Shown here piece after piece: positions 42,384 to 51,728 of a stretch of 64,000 bases of DNA. The number at the start of each line of letters is the position of its first letter. Position 1 is the first letter of the stretch. Below the pieces are notes generated by a model. It was given only the letters and a program-made list of their open reading frames with translations. It ran no database searches and was not told where the DNA came from. The DNA comes from Trichomonas vaginalis G3. Lineage: Eukaryota > Parabasalia > Trichomonadida > Trichomonadidae. The stretch lies in the NCBI RefSeq assembly GCF_026262505.1, contig NC_067203.1, positions 27,447,411 through 27,511,410 of the forward strand. The letters are read 5' to 3'. Position numbers and translations under genes: made by a program.

Positions 42384-44021
42384 TTATTTGAAGTTAAGTT
42401 TGTCCTTCCATTTCTGCACTTCTTCTTCTGTGAAGTGCCTGAGTGGGTGTCCTTCTGTGTTGAACACCCATTGAGCGGGCGAAATGAGTGAAGTATCAGC
42501 AAATGTCAGGTAAAGGTATTTCAATGTCTCTGCGAAGAAGAAACTTTCCTGGTTGCCGTAGGAGCGAGTGTCATTTGCATTGTTAACATCCCTTATATGT
42601 CCGAATCCCTTGCTCTTCCTTGCGTATTTATTTATTCCAGAGAACATGTTCCAAGCGTACATCCTAAATTTTGGAAGTCCAGTGAATTTCCACATCACGT
42701 AAACACTCTCGCATGATTCCGGCCTCAGCATGTAAACTGGATTTTCTATCTCGAAATCTTTCCCTTCTTTGTTCGAAAACCTCACGCGCTCTGGCCCTAC
42801 GCCTGTCTGCGTGAACTCGTAAGCCTTCGCGTACCCTGTTGTTAGATCGTCCGCGAGCTGCAAGTCTTCAGCTGCGTGCGGATTCTCTTTTACAGTTCCG
42901 ACCGCAATCATTCCGCCGGCGAATGTGCCGAGGTGCTCCTGCATCGGATTGACTGAACCGCCTGAGTACACGCCGAGGCCAGTGTAGTTCGACTTCTTTG
43001 AGTGGACGACGATCTTTTCCTTGATATCTTTGACAATTTGTAGATATTTGTCGAGGAATGGCCGGGCAACGCCTCGTGTCATCACGTATATCTTTATGAT
43101 ATATTCGTAGTATGAATCTATACCTCCTCCAACGTGGAGATTGCTTCCGCTGAAACTATCTGAAATTAATCCTCTGTTTTTGTAGCGTTCCCACATATTT
43201 TTGTATGTTTTCATTGCTAAGTCAATGTACTTGGGATCTCCAGTGAGCATTGAAAGAGAAATGAACTCAAGTTGGTAAGTATTTGAATCAGCAACAGATC
43301 TACCGCCGCCTGAACTGTACGATGCTTTAATTTTCCCATTCTGATCGATTCCTAGTTTAACACCGCCGCCAAAAATGCCTGATTCCATAAGAGGATAGAC
43401 GGCGTCGGCACATTCGACAGCTTTGTCTAAATAGAGCTTGTCAAGAGATAATTCGTACATAGAAACAAATCCACCAACGAACCGAATGAGAAATTCGAAT
43501 AAACTCCAACTTCCGGATGGTTTAAAATCGTTTTGAATATAATCGCGTGCTCTTTGGTATTCTTCTGTCAGATTCATCAGATAAAGAGTAGAGAGTGAAT
43601 CAACTATTGTTAATGCAGCATGGAGAGTAGAGCTGCAGCTGTCGCTGTGGGGAACATATTCATCTTCACCCCAACAACGAGTTTTGTATGCATTCCATCC
43701 ATGCAAAAATGCTTCTTTAATAGCTTGGGCTTTTTCATTGTTCTCTTTTATTAATGGAAATGTTCGTTCATACAAGGGATTTGTTAAATATTGGCGTTTA
43801 TTGTATGGTAATATGATTTCAGATGCTTGCGGCCTATCTGTGAGAAGTTCATACTTATCTGGTCGCTTAAATCTATTTGTTTGGCTAATTGTTGAATTTA
43901 TATCAGAATCAAATTTTATTCTAGGGCTGATAAAGGAAAGCAATTCGTATGATATGAAAACAAAAACAACTGCGGCATAAAAGACAAAGGAATATCTATT
44001 TAACCTTGAAATATTTTTCAT
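42384..44021 (-). CDS. GH47 alpha-1,2-mannosidase, intact
   Basis: A 545-aa protein from MKNISRLNRY. Residues about 8-29 (RYSFVFYAAVVFVFISYELL) form an uncleaved signal anchor, giving a type II membrane protein of the ER or Golgi with a luminal catalytic domain. GH47 signatures run in order: RCWGEDEYVPHS, LTIVDSLSTLYLM, SLFEFLIRFVGG, GGGIDSYYEY, MQEHLGTFAGGM, VYMLRPESCES, then YGNQESFFFAETLKYLYL and the closing FNTEGHP. The length is typical for the family. The enzyme trims alpha-1,2-mannose from N-glycans. An initiator-like TCATT (44030-44034, minus strand) lies 11 bases before the ATG. A transposon sits 25 bp upstream. This is the only copy in the window with a start. Confidence 0.93.
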   Translation of the reverse strand: MKNISRLNRYSFVFYAAVVFVFISYELLSFISPRIKFDSDINSTISQTNRFKRPDKYELLTDRPQASEIILPYNKRQYLTNPLYERTFPLIKENNEKAQAIKEAFLHGWNAYKTRCWGEDEYVPHSDSCSSTLHAALTIVDSLSTLYLMNLTEEYQRARDYIQNDFKPSGSWSLFEFLIRFVGGFVSMYELSLDKLYLDKAVECADAVYPLMESGIFGGGVKLGIDQNGKIKASYSSGGGRSVADSNTYQLEFISLSMLTGDPKYIDLAMKTYKNMWERYKNRGLISDSFSGSNLHVGGGIDSYYEYIIKIYVMTRGVARPFLDKYLQIVKDIKEKIVVHSKKSNYTGLGVYSGGSVNPMQEHLGTFAGGMIAVGTVKENPHAAEDLQLADDLTTGYAKAYEFTQTGVGPERVRFSNKEGKDFEIENPVYMLRPESCESVYVMWKFTGLPKFRMYAWNMFSGINKYARKSKGFGHIRDVNNANDTRSYGNQESFFFAETLKYLYLTFADTSLISPAQWVFNTEGHPLRHFTEEEVQKWKDKLNFK

Positions 44022-44046
44022 TTTTCATAAATGAAAAGGTGACTTT
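44022..44046 (-). promoter_or_regulatory. Core promoter of GH47 with Inr-like TCATT
   Basis: Only 25 bp separate the GH47 ATG from the transposon at 44047. They contain TCATT on the minus strand (44030-44034), matching the trichomonad initiator pattern TCAYW, with A+1 about 11 bases upstream of the ATG. The last nine bases (44038-44046) are the transposon's target duplication. Removing the transposon would leave about 97 bp between GH47 and the divergent gene at 45959. Confidence 0.5.
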
Positions 44047-45877
44047 AAGGTAGTCCCACGAAGAATCTAAACGACAGATTTCCAAATAAATAAGATAAAT
44101 AGAATCAGTAGGCTCCAAATATGAATGATATGATCTTAGTTTGAAAAGTTACTAAAAGAATAAAAAGATTTGTGAATTACGTTTTAATTTCCATAATTTT
44201 TATCAATTAATTATCACGTTATGATTTACATATCAAATTTAATTTCAAATATAAGTATATATCAATATTCATTATTTGTATTTCAAATTTAAGTATAATT
44301 GGAGCTTTTGAATAAAACCATAATATTTCCAGCTTACATGATTATAGTTTATTATGTAATATCCGGTTTATCAGGGAAATAATAGATTTGAATTCTTACT
44401 TTTGAGGATTTGACAAAAAATAGTATAATGATAATGGATCACTACAGAATTATTTTATATTCAATAAATCATTTTGCGTAAAAGGTGGTTCTTATCATCT
44501 ATCAAATTTCGTAAGAAGTCTCTTAAAAATCTTGGAGTTCTTCAAGAAACGATCTTGTTCAAGATACATGTCGAGATGCTTTAATAAAATTAATCATAAA
44601 TCGAAGCAAAACATCACATTTGTTAATAATTTCATGTAATATATAAAATTCAAGATTATAATGTCTACTGAATGCTAACAAAAACGAACAAAATCTCATC
44701 TCTCGACTAGAATATTAATATGGTGCAGTTTTTTGTTTAGATCTAATATAAAAATGAATAAAAACTTTACTTTTACACTTTTCATTCAAGTATTTTACTA
44801 ATATAGATCATGCTTTATCAATGCTTAGTACTATTATTTTTAGAATAAAGGATAATAAGAAAGATATTTGTGATTTAAAATAATTTTTTAAAATTCACCT
44901 TTAACTCATCACTCTGTGAGATGTAAAAAGCATTCGCATTACTCATTCTGCTTAATTGATCAACTCAAATTTCCAAAAAAAATTCAAAAAATCAAAAATG
45001 AAAATCAAAAATTTGATTTTTCTCTTGAAAAAATCAATTTTCAAAAAAATTTGGAAAATCAAAGTATTGTATAATTAATCAAATCATCAAATGGAATCGT
45101 TTTTACTCATAAAAAACATCTAATTTTTGGTTTGGAAATCATATTTATTAAAAACTCATTCTATAGTTGATGCAATGTCATAATTGCTGTTGCAAATATT
45201 ATTTCCATAACAAAATTCTTATTTTAAGATAGTAAAATAATAAAGTTTTTATTTCAACAACAACAAGTAAATAGATGAATGGAAACGTACTACATTCGCA
45301 TAAATGTAGTAACTATCGTCTATATTTGAGTTATGACTATTCCAATCAAAATGTATAAAATTGAAATCAGAAATATCAAACAATTATATTCGGTACTGTG
45401 CACACATTATAGAGGTCATCGTAATTTATATGTAATTTATATCTAAAAGCCGACTTTTTTTTCTTATTGCAATAATTTTCTCAAATTTTAGTAACTTTTT
45501 CTATATTCAAGTTATTTGAATATGTATCATAAGCGACGTAAGAACTCAAAATTACGAGGAATTCTGTCGTTGCATTTTCGAGATGCAAAATTTCGATTTT
45601 TAATATGGGGATTTGGCAGGTGCAATCTTGGTGTTATCTCCATGTAGAAGTACTGTTGCAATATAATTAAAATTAACGAAGTTGATTTTAAATTGCATAA
45701 TGCTGGAGAATAACTGACAATACAACTAAGTATACTATATAAGATAGTTGCTAATTGGAGTAATAAATTAGGCTCCACCAATAATTTCTTTCATCTCTGC
45801 CATAACGAGCAGAAAAGAAGCGAACAGTAACCCTAGGAAAAAAGAAGAAGGGTGTCACTTTTCGTGGGACTACCTTT
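44047..45877. mobile_element. 1.83-kb non-autonomous DNA transposon, MULE-like
   Basis: The inverted ends are AAGGTAGTCCCACGAA (44047-44062) and its complement (45861-45877). The host sequence GGTGACTTT is duplicated on both sides (44038-44046 and 45878-45886). An 8-9 bp duplication fits Mutator-like or related elements. The inside is very AT-rich, with no ORF above chance; the 84-codon frame at 45527-45781 is not convincing. It differs in end sequence from MULEs I-IV. It splits the divergent promoter between GH47 and the 558-aa gene. Confidence 0.85.
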
Positions 45878-45936
45878 GGTGACTTTTTTGTTCGAATAAA
45901 TGTAGTATACGATAAAGATAACAAAGATCTATATTT

Positions 45937-45958
45937 TCATTAATTCTTTTTTTTTTTC
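45937..45958 (+). promoter_or_regulatory. Initiator-like TCATT before the 558-aa gene
   Basis: TCATT at 45937-45941 is followed by a T-run and the ATG at 45959. The A lies 20 bases upstream of the start, within the short leader length usual for trichomonad genes. The pattern matches the family Inr but was not tested. Confidence 0.4.
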
Positions 45959-47635
45959 ATGAGTGAAAAAAACAATTCACCCGCAATTTCTACACGCAGG
46001 AATAGCCTATTCCCTGCTGATGTTTTAGAAGTTGCTTATGCAATTGGAGATAATCAGCATAGAAAAAGATTAAAGAATAGTGTTGGAAATTTAGATACTT
46101 TTGAATCAGCCCCTGATATGATAAATTCAACACAACTTATCAACCATTTTACAATAAGATATGAAGATCAAGATCCCGTCCCAGAATATTTTCAACAAGT
46201 GTTTAACTCAGAAGATGGTTTTGATGATCAAATATGTTCCTTATTGGAATCAAACTCAAAAATACTTTACGAATCTCGTATTTTGTGTTCTTTATGCGAT
46301 TCTAATCTCGAATTACCGTTTTGTGCTGATGATTCCACTAAGTTAAAAACTTATGAAGAGCAGCAGCCAGATACTAGAGAATTATTCGAAGAACTGATAT
46401 TTCCTAATTCTACTCCAAAAAGTGAAATTGATCTCAAGAAAATTTTCCCTTTTGTTCTTCCTAAATACAAACAATGGAAAAACTTACAAAAATCATATCG
46501 GATCATTCCGAACGCTGAGCGCCTTGATAACAAGCTTAATTTCATGGACTTTATCGGAAATACCTCTTATAAGTGCATCATGATTTCCAGTCAGTCTGGT
46601 CATGGGAAAGCTCCTGGAAGAGTGGTACCTTCATCAATTCCAGAATCAACTCTCTATATGTCTCAAGAAATTGATTTAATTAGTATTGATGATGTAAAAT
46701 GCCACAGAACAGAAATAAATCCTGCTAAAGATAAGCACAGAACAATTAACGCTGTTGCTAAAGAGAGAATGCGCATTTCTCGCAAAATGAAAACAATGAT
46801 GGACGTTCGAGAGCTTGTTTACTATCCGTTCTATACATTTAACGGTCCTTTGAATACAGAAATACAGCCATTTCCAAATGACTCTCTTCGCTTGCTGTTT
46901 TCTGTCATACATGCAATTGAGCTGAATATTGACGAATTGGACACACGATATATTCCAATATCATATAGCTTGGGCCATTTCATTCCATTTCTTAAAGCAG
47001 CTCTTGCTCATCCAGAGATGGAATACCACATAATTTGTTCTTCAGCTCATATTGGCTTTTTCTTCGAACTATCAAATGCATTAAACAGTATATCCAACTA
47101 TCTCCACATGATAGACTTCATTCCTCTCAGAGCAGCCTTTTATTTGTCAGATAAGTTCAACACAAGAAAAATCCTTATTTACAACACTGAAATTGCCAGG
47201 TTTGCAAATTCAGTTGAGACAGGTGCGTTCTTGTCTATTCCGATTCGCTGCCTTCAGTGCGCGTCTTCGCTCCACTCCCTCCCGATCAACTTGTCGGTCT
47301 ACCAGAGCGCAATTGACTTTATCAGTGGCCGCAAATCGAGGCCCAGCATTGCCGGCCTGGAGCAGCTTCGGCTCTACAAAGTCAGATTCTGTAGAGAGGA
47401 AGACCAAAGAGTTCACATTTCAGTTTTTCCTCTGTCGCACCACAGTCATGACCAAACAGTCGTACCCAGCTACTGGCCGCTATTCAATAAGCTCAGAAAT
47501 CCCTACACTTTCTCTCCAAGGCCAACTGTATTCAACAATTCGCTCAGTTTCACGGTCAGAAACGTGAAAGACCCTGACGTAGAGTCTCCACTTTCATTTA
47601 CACCCGGATCTTCATCATTTATGTTTGTTATTTAA
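45959..47635 (+). CDS. Hypothetical protein, 558 aa
   Basis: It starts MSEKNNSPAISTRRNSLFP. I do not recognise a domain. The N-terminal 150 residues look disordered and acidic, with one C-x-x-C pair (LCSLCDSNLELPFC). A charged basic stretch (KERMRISRKMKTMM) sits near residue 275. The region about 300-450 looks like a folded alpha/beta domain (SLGHFIPFLKAALAHPE, YHIICSSAHIGFFFELSN). The tail is serine/proline rich. Codons are AT-rich except in the last quarter (about 47220-47540), which is clearly richer in G and C. It converges with the Rab gene with a 25-bp gap. It is presumably a host gene, lying in the single-copy island. Confidence 0.8.
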   Translation: MSEKNNSPAISTRRNSLFPADVLEVAYAIGDNQHRKRLKNSVGNLDTFESAPDMINSTQLINHFTIRYEDQDPVPEYFQQVFNSEDGFDDQICSLLESNSKILYESRILCSLCDSNLELPFCADDSTKLKTYEEQQPDTRELFEELIFPNSTPKSEIDLKKIFPFVLPKYKQWKNLQKSYRIIPNAERLDNKLNFMDFIGNTSYKCIMISSQSGHGKAPGRVVPSSIPESTLYMSQEIDLISIDDVKCHRTEINPAKDKHRTINAVAKERMRISRKMKTMMDVRELVYYPFYTFNGPLNTEIQPFPNDSLRLLFSVIHAIELNIDELDTRYIPISYSLGHFIPFLKAALAHPEMEYHIICSSAHIGFFFELSNALNSISNYLHMIDFIPLRAAFYLSDKFNTRKILIYNTEIARFANSVETGAFLSIPIRCLQCASSLHSLPINLSVYQSAIDFISGRKSRPSIAGLEQLRLYKVRFCREEDQRVHISVFPLSHHSHDQTVVPSYWPLFNKLRNPYTFSPRPTVFNNSLSFTVRNVKDPDVESPLSFTPGSSSFMFVI

Positions 47636-47660
47636 TAAAAAAGAAAGAAATTTTTATTTA

Positions 47661-48257
47661 TTAACAGCAGCCACCACTTTTGGCATTGTTGTTTGAGTTG
47701 GCATTAAGATTTGCTGGTGCTTTGACGTTAGTTGTTTCCTTTGCTGGTTCAGGAAGGTCAACGGGAGGTATTTCGGCAATCATCTGGAAAAGTTCTTTAA
47801 TATTGGTAGGAGCTTTAGCACTAACTTCAATAAATTTGCCTTTCTTTTCCTCAGAATAGTTCTGAAGTCTTTCAATCGGAACTTGGCGAGCATCAGATAA
47901 ATCAGTCTTGTTTCCAACGAAAACTAAGGATGGATTGGCAATATCGCTCACAAGCTTCGTCCAGCGCTCTAAGTGATCAAAGCTTTCTTCCGAAGTAATA
48001 TCATAAACAAAAACTGCCACTGTCGAATCTCTAATGTAGGAAGGGATAAGAGAAGAAAATTTTTCTTGTCCAGCCGTATCCCATATTTGCATCTTCACAA
48101 CTTTTCCGTCAACTTCGATTTGCTTTGAAAAGAAATCTATACCAACTGTTGCTTGATGTTCATCAGAAATTGATTCGTAAATGAATTGATTGATAATTGA
48201 TGTCTTTCCGACAGAAGAATCTCCAACTAAAACCACTTTATGATTGATTGTTGTCAT
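47661..48257 (-). CDS. Rab6-type small GTPase, 198 aa
   Basis: All G motifs are present: P-loop GDSSVGKTS, switch I QATVGIDFFSK, WDTAGQEKF, GNKTDLSD and ETSAK-like VSAKAP. The stretch SLIPSYIRDSTVAVFVYDIT with QATVGIDF is characteristic of the Rab6 subfamily, which works in Golgi and retrograde vesicle traffic. The C-terminus SGGCC is a double-cysteine geranylgeranylation signal after an asparagine/alanine-rich hypervariable tail. The length is normal. It is divergent from the kinase gene with only 55 bp between the starts, so the two may share a promoter. Confidence 0.95.
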   Translation of the reverse strand: MTTINHKVVLVGDSSVGKTSIINQFIYESISDEHQATVGIDFFSKQIEVDGKVVKMQIWDTAGQEKFSSLIPSYIRDSTVAVFVYDITSEESFDHLERWTKLVSDIANPSLVFVGNKTDLSDARQVPIERLQNYSEEKKGKFIEVSAKAPTNIKELFQMIAEIPPVDLPEPAKETTNVKAPANLNANSNNNAKSGGCC

Positions 48258-48312
48258 TTAAAATTTAGACCGATAACCGTGGCACTTTTTTAAAGTTTTA
48301 AAATTATTGAAA
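48258..48312. promoter_or_regulatory. 55-bp bidirectional promoter, Rab6 and CK1 genes
   Basis: The whole space between the two divergent ATGs is 55 bp. It contains GATAACCG, a Myb-type core (AACNG), and A/T runs, but no exact TCAYW initiator on either strand. Confidence 0.4.
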
Positions 48313-49287
48313 ATGTCTTCCTTTGTCGAAATTGGAGGATATTCAATAATTCAAAGGCTGGGGTCTGGTGGGTATGGAGAAATATACGCCGCTAAAAAAG
48401 AAAACGATGAAACAATCTATGCAATCAAAACAGAAAGTATCGAAACGAAACAAAAAGGCATGGAGTTAGAAATAAACATATTAAAAAGTCTTCCGCAGGC
48501 ATCATGTTTTGCTACAGTAATCGATTCAGGCTCAACAGCTGCAGTTAATTATTTTGTCATGCCATTATATGGCCCTAGTCTTGCAGCGCTTAAGTCAAAA
48601 TCAGAGATTAAACGATTTTCATTATATACTGCATTATGGGCGTCAAAGCAAATGCTATTAATCCTTCAACGACTTCATTCGTACGGTTTTGTTCATTGCG
48701 ATGTTAAGCCTTCAAACTTTTTGTTGCAACAAAAATCGATAGGAGGGCTGGTTTTGATAGATTTCGGTTTAAGTTCTAAGTTCAGAAACGAATCTGGTAA
48801 ACATATCGAAAATAAATCTTCTGATGGATTCAGAGGAACACTTAAATATGCCTCTATTAATATACATAAGCTTCAAGAGCCCACACGGCGGGATGACGTA
48901 ATAAGCTGGTTCTACTCTTTAGTTGAATTAGTGAAAGGACAGCTTCCCTGGCATGATGTCCGTGATAAAAATTTATGTATGTCTTGCAAACAAACCATTA
49001 CAACAGAGAAACTTTGCCAAAATTTGCCTCCACAAACAATTGAAATCTGGAACCACTGTAGAGACCTCAAATTTGATGAGGAACCAAACTATTCATTTAT
49101 CATAGAACAAATAGATTCTATTTTCAAAGAAAATGAATGGACTGCGTCAATGCCTTTGGATTGGGAAAATTCAACTTCAATAATCAAAGACGCCACTCCA
49201 TTTCCAGAATATTTTAATAAATCATCTCAATGCAGTGTATCTTATAGGTCCAATGCTGATGATGATAGATGTTGCTTATTAATATAA
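48313..49287 (+). CDS. Casein kinase 1-family protein kinase with CaaX-like end
   Basis: The ATG is at 48313 (MSSFVEIGGYSI), giving 324 aa; an upstream in-frame TTG is not used. Kinase motifs: glycine loop RLGSGGYGEIY, AIKTE lysine, catalytic VHCDVKPSNFLL, LIDFGLSSKF and the CK1 hallmark FRGTLKYASINIH in place of APE. RRDDVISWFYSLVEL and GQLPW follow, again CK1-like. The final residues RCCLLI end in a CaaX-like CLLI preceded by another cysteine, so prenylation and perhaps palmitoylation could hold the kinase at membranes. That localisation is inference. It is divergent from the Rab6 gene. Confidence 0.92.
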   Translation: MSSFVEIGGYSIIQRLGSGGYGEIYAAKKENDETIYAIKTESIETKQKGMELEINILKSLPQASCFATVIDSGSTAAVNYFVMPLYGPSLAALKSKSEIKRFSLYTALWASKQMLLILQRLHSYGFVHCDVKPSNFLLQQKSIGGLVLIDFGLSSKFRNESGKHIENKSSDGFRGTLKYASINIHKLQEPTRRDDVISWFYSLVELVKGQLPWHDVRDKNLCMSCKQTITTEKLCQNLPPQTIEIWNHCRDLKFDEEPNYSFIIEQIDSIFKENEWTASMPLDWENSTSIIKDATPFPEYFNKSSQCSVSYRSNADDDRCCLLI

Positions 49288-49746
49288 TAATATTGTTTAA
49301 TTCTTTTTGTTATTATAGTAAAATATGTTTATTTATTGTATTTTCAACCGCGCGTAATTCATGCATAAAGAACAGTCAAAAGGAGGGACTTCATCGACAA
49401 CAGAGATATCGACCAAAATATTGTCAATCATGTACAGCATGGGAAGCATTGAGCCTACTATATTTTACTTGATAATGAAGAATTTTAAATAAAATCACTC
49501 AAGAAGAGCAAAATTCAGTGCAAAGAAAGCAATTTTTAAAATTAATATTGCCAAAATGGTTGTTTGGTTATCATTGGTTTTTTTGGCAATCTATCGTATC
49601 AAAAAATAAAGTTATACATTGTTGCTTCATATTGATCAATTCCTTTTCAATGACCACATCAACACGAAACGATATATACTTTTGTGCTGCTTTTCCCCAA
49701 AAAAAAATTTGTTCCCTTTGTTCGGATAATTTGGTCACCATAAAAA
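49288..49746. other. Intergenic region, no supported gene
   Basis: Two short frames overlap here but lack codon or domain support and run into the LRR gene. The last bases hold GGTCACC shortly before the LRR ATG. Otherwise I see nothing. Confidence 0.5.
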
Positions 49747-50478
49747 ATGAGGAGATCATCATCTGTAAAAAACATTTTCTCTCGAACCCCTTCCACTCAT
49801 GCATCGCAAATCAAACCGCCACCACGTCGGCCATCACCATATTCTTCATCAGCACTTAATAAATCAGATACTTCTCGTCAAAATATTTATGTAGATAGAT
49901 TCAACAATTCTACAATCATTTCAAATAAGAATATAAAAACATTTGAAGGAGTCGAAATATATCCCGAAACTAAATCAATTTATGCTCAAAATAACTCAAT
50001 CAAAAATTTTACTGGCCTCAAAAGCCTTCAACATTTAGAGGCAGTTGATCTTTCAAATAACTGTATCGAAAATTTTGCTGGTTTTCCAGAATTACCTCAA
50101 CTTAAGTCAATTAATTTGTTAAATAATCCGATCTCAAAAGAGCGCTATTTCAGGGTTGCGTTAGTAATTTTGTGTGGGTCCACTTTACGTACTATCAATG
50201 GAGAGCGTATTAGCCCCTCAGATAGAAAACTTGCTGCTGCATATTTGAAAGAAACACATATTTTAATACGACATGGTTGGAATGTCACATTTCCGCCTCC
50301 TTCAAAAGACTGTTTTCAAAATATTAAAAAATCATTGATTTCTCATGAAGAGCCGAAGCAAACCTCTCCTTCTAAGCCATCTCTACGTTTACACTCAATG
50401 TCAGATTCATTCATGCGACGCATCAAAGATCAGGAGACCGAAAAGAAGCGATTACAATCACTGCTCGGCAAAAAATAA
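49747..50478 (+). CDS. Leucine-rich-repeat protein with LRRcap-like end, 243 aa
   Basis: It starts MRRSSSVKNIFSRTP, with a basic serine/proline-rich N-terminus of about 50 residues. LRR-type repeats span about 60-130: IYAQNNSIKNFTGLKSL, HLEAVDLSNNCIENFAGF and QLKSINLLNNPIS. These are the 22-residue SDS22-like kind. NNPISKERYFRVALVI with LRTINGERIS is the usual capping motif. The tail (MRRIKDQETEKKRLQSLLGKK) is a short coiled coil. Proteins of this plan are often cytoskeletal or centrosomal/ciliary adaptors, but the role here is unknown. Confidence 0.85.
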   Translation: MRRSSSVKNIFSRTPSTHASQIKPPPRRPSPYSSSALNKSDTSRQNIYVDRFNNSTIISNKNIKTFEGVEIYPETKSIYAQNNSIKNFTGLKSLQHLEAVDLSNNCIENFAGFPELPQLKSINLLNNPISKERYFRVALVILCGSTLRTINGERISPSDRKLAAAYLKETHILIRHGWNVTFPPPSKDCFQNIKKSLISHEEPKQTSPSKPSLRLHSMSDSFMRRIKDQETEKKRLQSLLGKK

Positions 50479-51030
50479 CTTTTTTTTTAAAAATTTCTAT
50501 TGTTTCGCTTGCTAAAATGTAACATTATATTTTATCTTTCATTTTAAATAACGAAATTTTTCCCCTAAATCCATTTGGAATAAAAATGAGAAAAATTGCA
50601 CTGTTTTTATTCTCAATCAAGTCATGAATTGTACTACCATCAAACAGAAATTCTTTTGATTGAATAACCTTTGCTGTACCGATAATTCCTTATTTTTAAA
50701 TAGTATTTATCAAATGTAATTTAGAAACTTTATTCTCGAATTGATGTAAGGGGATGAGAAGTTTGACAATTAGCATTGATAAGAGCGCCAATTGCTTGTA
50801 AAAAAATTCGTGTATTTCTTTGGAAGAACAATAGTGCTGAAAAGATTCTAGTGTCACTTTTCAAATGAATGCCTAAATTTTAAATTATTTCAAAAATTGC
50901 AATTTTGATGTATGCGCATTGATTAGGTTTATGGGTATTTGGCGCCAATTTTTAATCACATTTGAATGGTTTATTTCATAACCGCCAAATTTGAAAACAG
51001 TAGCCGATTATTTTTGTATCCTTTCCTTAA
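50479..51030. promoter_or_regulatory. Intergenic region with E2F-like palindrome upstream of the Myb gene
   Basis: There is no gene in this 552-bp stretch. At 50939-50948 lies the perfect palindrome TTGGCGCCAA (TTTGGCGC from 50938), 83 bp before the Myb ATG, which matches the E2F/DP consensus TTTSGCGC. AACCGCC, a Myb-core-like word, follows near 50981. Both are isolated GC-rich words in an AT-rich region. Function is untested. Confidence 0.35.
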
Positions 51031-51621
51031 ATGAGTAACGAAGCAACAAACCCAAACATACCTATTATTCACGATGAACATAATCTGATTGTTTTAGACC
51101 CGGCGCAACAAGCACCTCTTACAGATATTGCTCAATCTATGGAGCTTGAACCACCCACAACACCAAATGAAGCTAGAACAAAGCGCCATTTTACATACGA
51201 AGAAGACCAGCAAATCAGACAGCTAGTTGAACAGCATGGTACTGGACAGTGGACTCTTATTGCAAGCCAATTGCAAAATAGAAGCGCTCGCCAAGTCAGA
51301 GATAGATGGCGGTGTTATCTCGATCCTAATGTCCAGAAGAAAGAATGGACTCTTGAAGAAGATCAACTGCTCCTGCAATTGTATCAGTCTGTTGGGAGAT
51401 TATGGTCTCAACTTGTTAAGTTTTTCCCAGGAAGGACAGATGTTGATCTCAAAAACCATTGGAACAAACTTCAAAGACATGCTAAGAAAATACAGCCGAA
51501 TCAGCTCGATGTTGCAGAGCTTTCACTTAAAGTACCAGACCAAAATATCACTGTTAACGATATGTCTCAAGTCATGGGACAAGAAAATGAAGCGAAGCCG
51601 GAGCCAGAAAATCAACAATAA
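51031..51621 (+). CDS. Two-repeat (R2R3-type) Myb DNA-binding protein, 196 aa
   Basis: It starts MSNEATNPNIPIIHDE, with an acidic N-terminus of about 50 residues. Repeat 1 covers about 53-98 (FTYEEDQQIRQLVEQHGTGQ with WTLIASQL, then QVRDRWRCYLDP). Repeat 2 covers about 104-150 (EWTLEEDQLLLQLYQSVGRL with WSQLVKFF, then VDLKNHWNKL). The spaced tryptophans and the final RDRW and KNHW recognition helices are typical. Trichomonads have large Myb families that bind promoter elements. The C-terminal tail is acidic and glutamine rich. A Polinton starts 107 bp after the stop. Confidence 0.92.
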   Translation: MSNEATNPNIPIIHDEHNLIVLDPAQQAPLTDIAQSMELEPPTTPNEARTKRHFTYEEDQQIRQLVEQHGTGQWTLIASQLQNRSARQVRDRWRCYLDPNVQKKEWTLEEDQLLLQLYQSVGRLWSQLVKFFPGRTDVDLKNHWNKLQRHAKKIQPNQLDVAELSLKVPDQNITVNDMSQVMGQENEAKPEPENQQ

Positions 51622-51728
51622 TTTTATTTATTTTTTAGTTTAATGTATTTTAAAATTTGATTATATTTTTCCATTTTTAATGAAATATTTTAAGATAAGA
51701 TAAGCAAGCAAATCATATCTACAATTTT

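Noticed and set aside
45527-45781. 84-codon ORF inside the 1.83-kb transposon
   Set aside because: Single short frame, low-complexity flanks, no domain and no start signal.
48307-48312. Upstream start for the CK1 gene
   Set aside because: The codon is TTG; the ATG at 48313 fits the usual eukaryotic start.
49518-49859. 113-codon ORF before the LRR gene
   Set aside because: It overlaps the well-supported LRR gene in another frame and has no domain or codon support.
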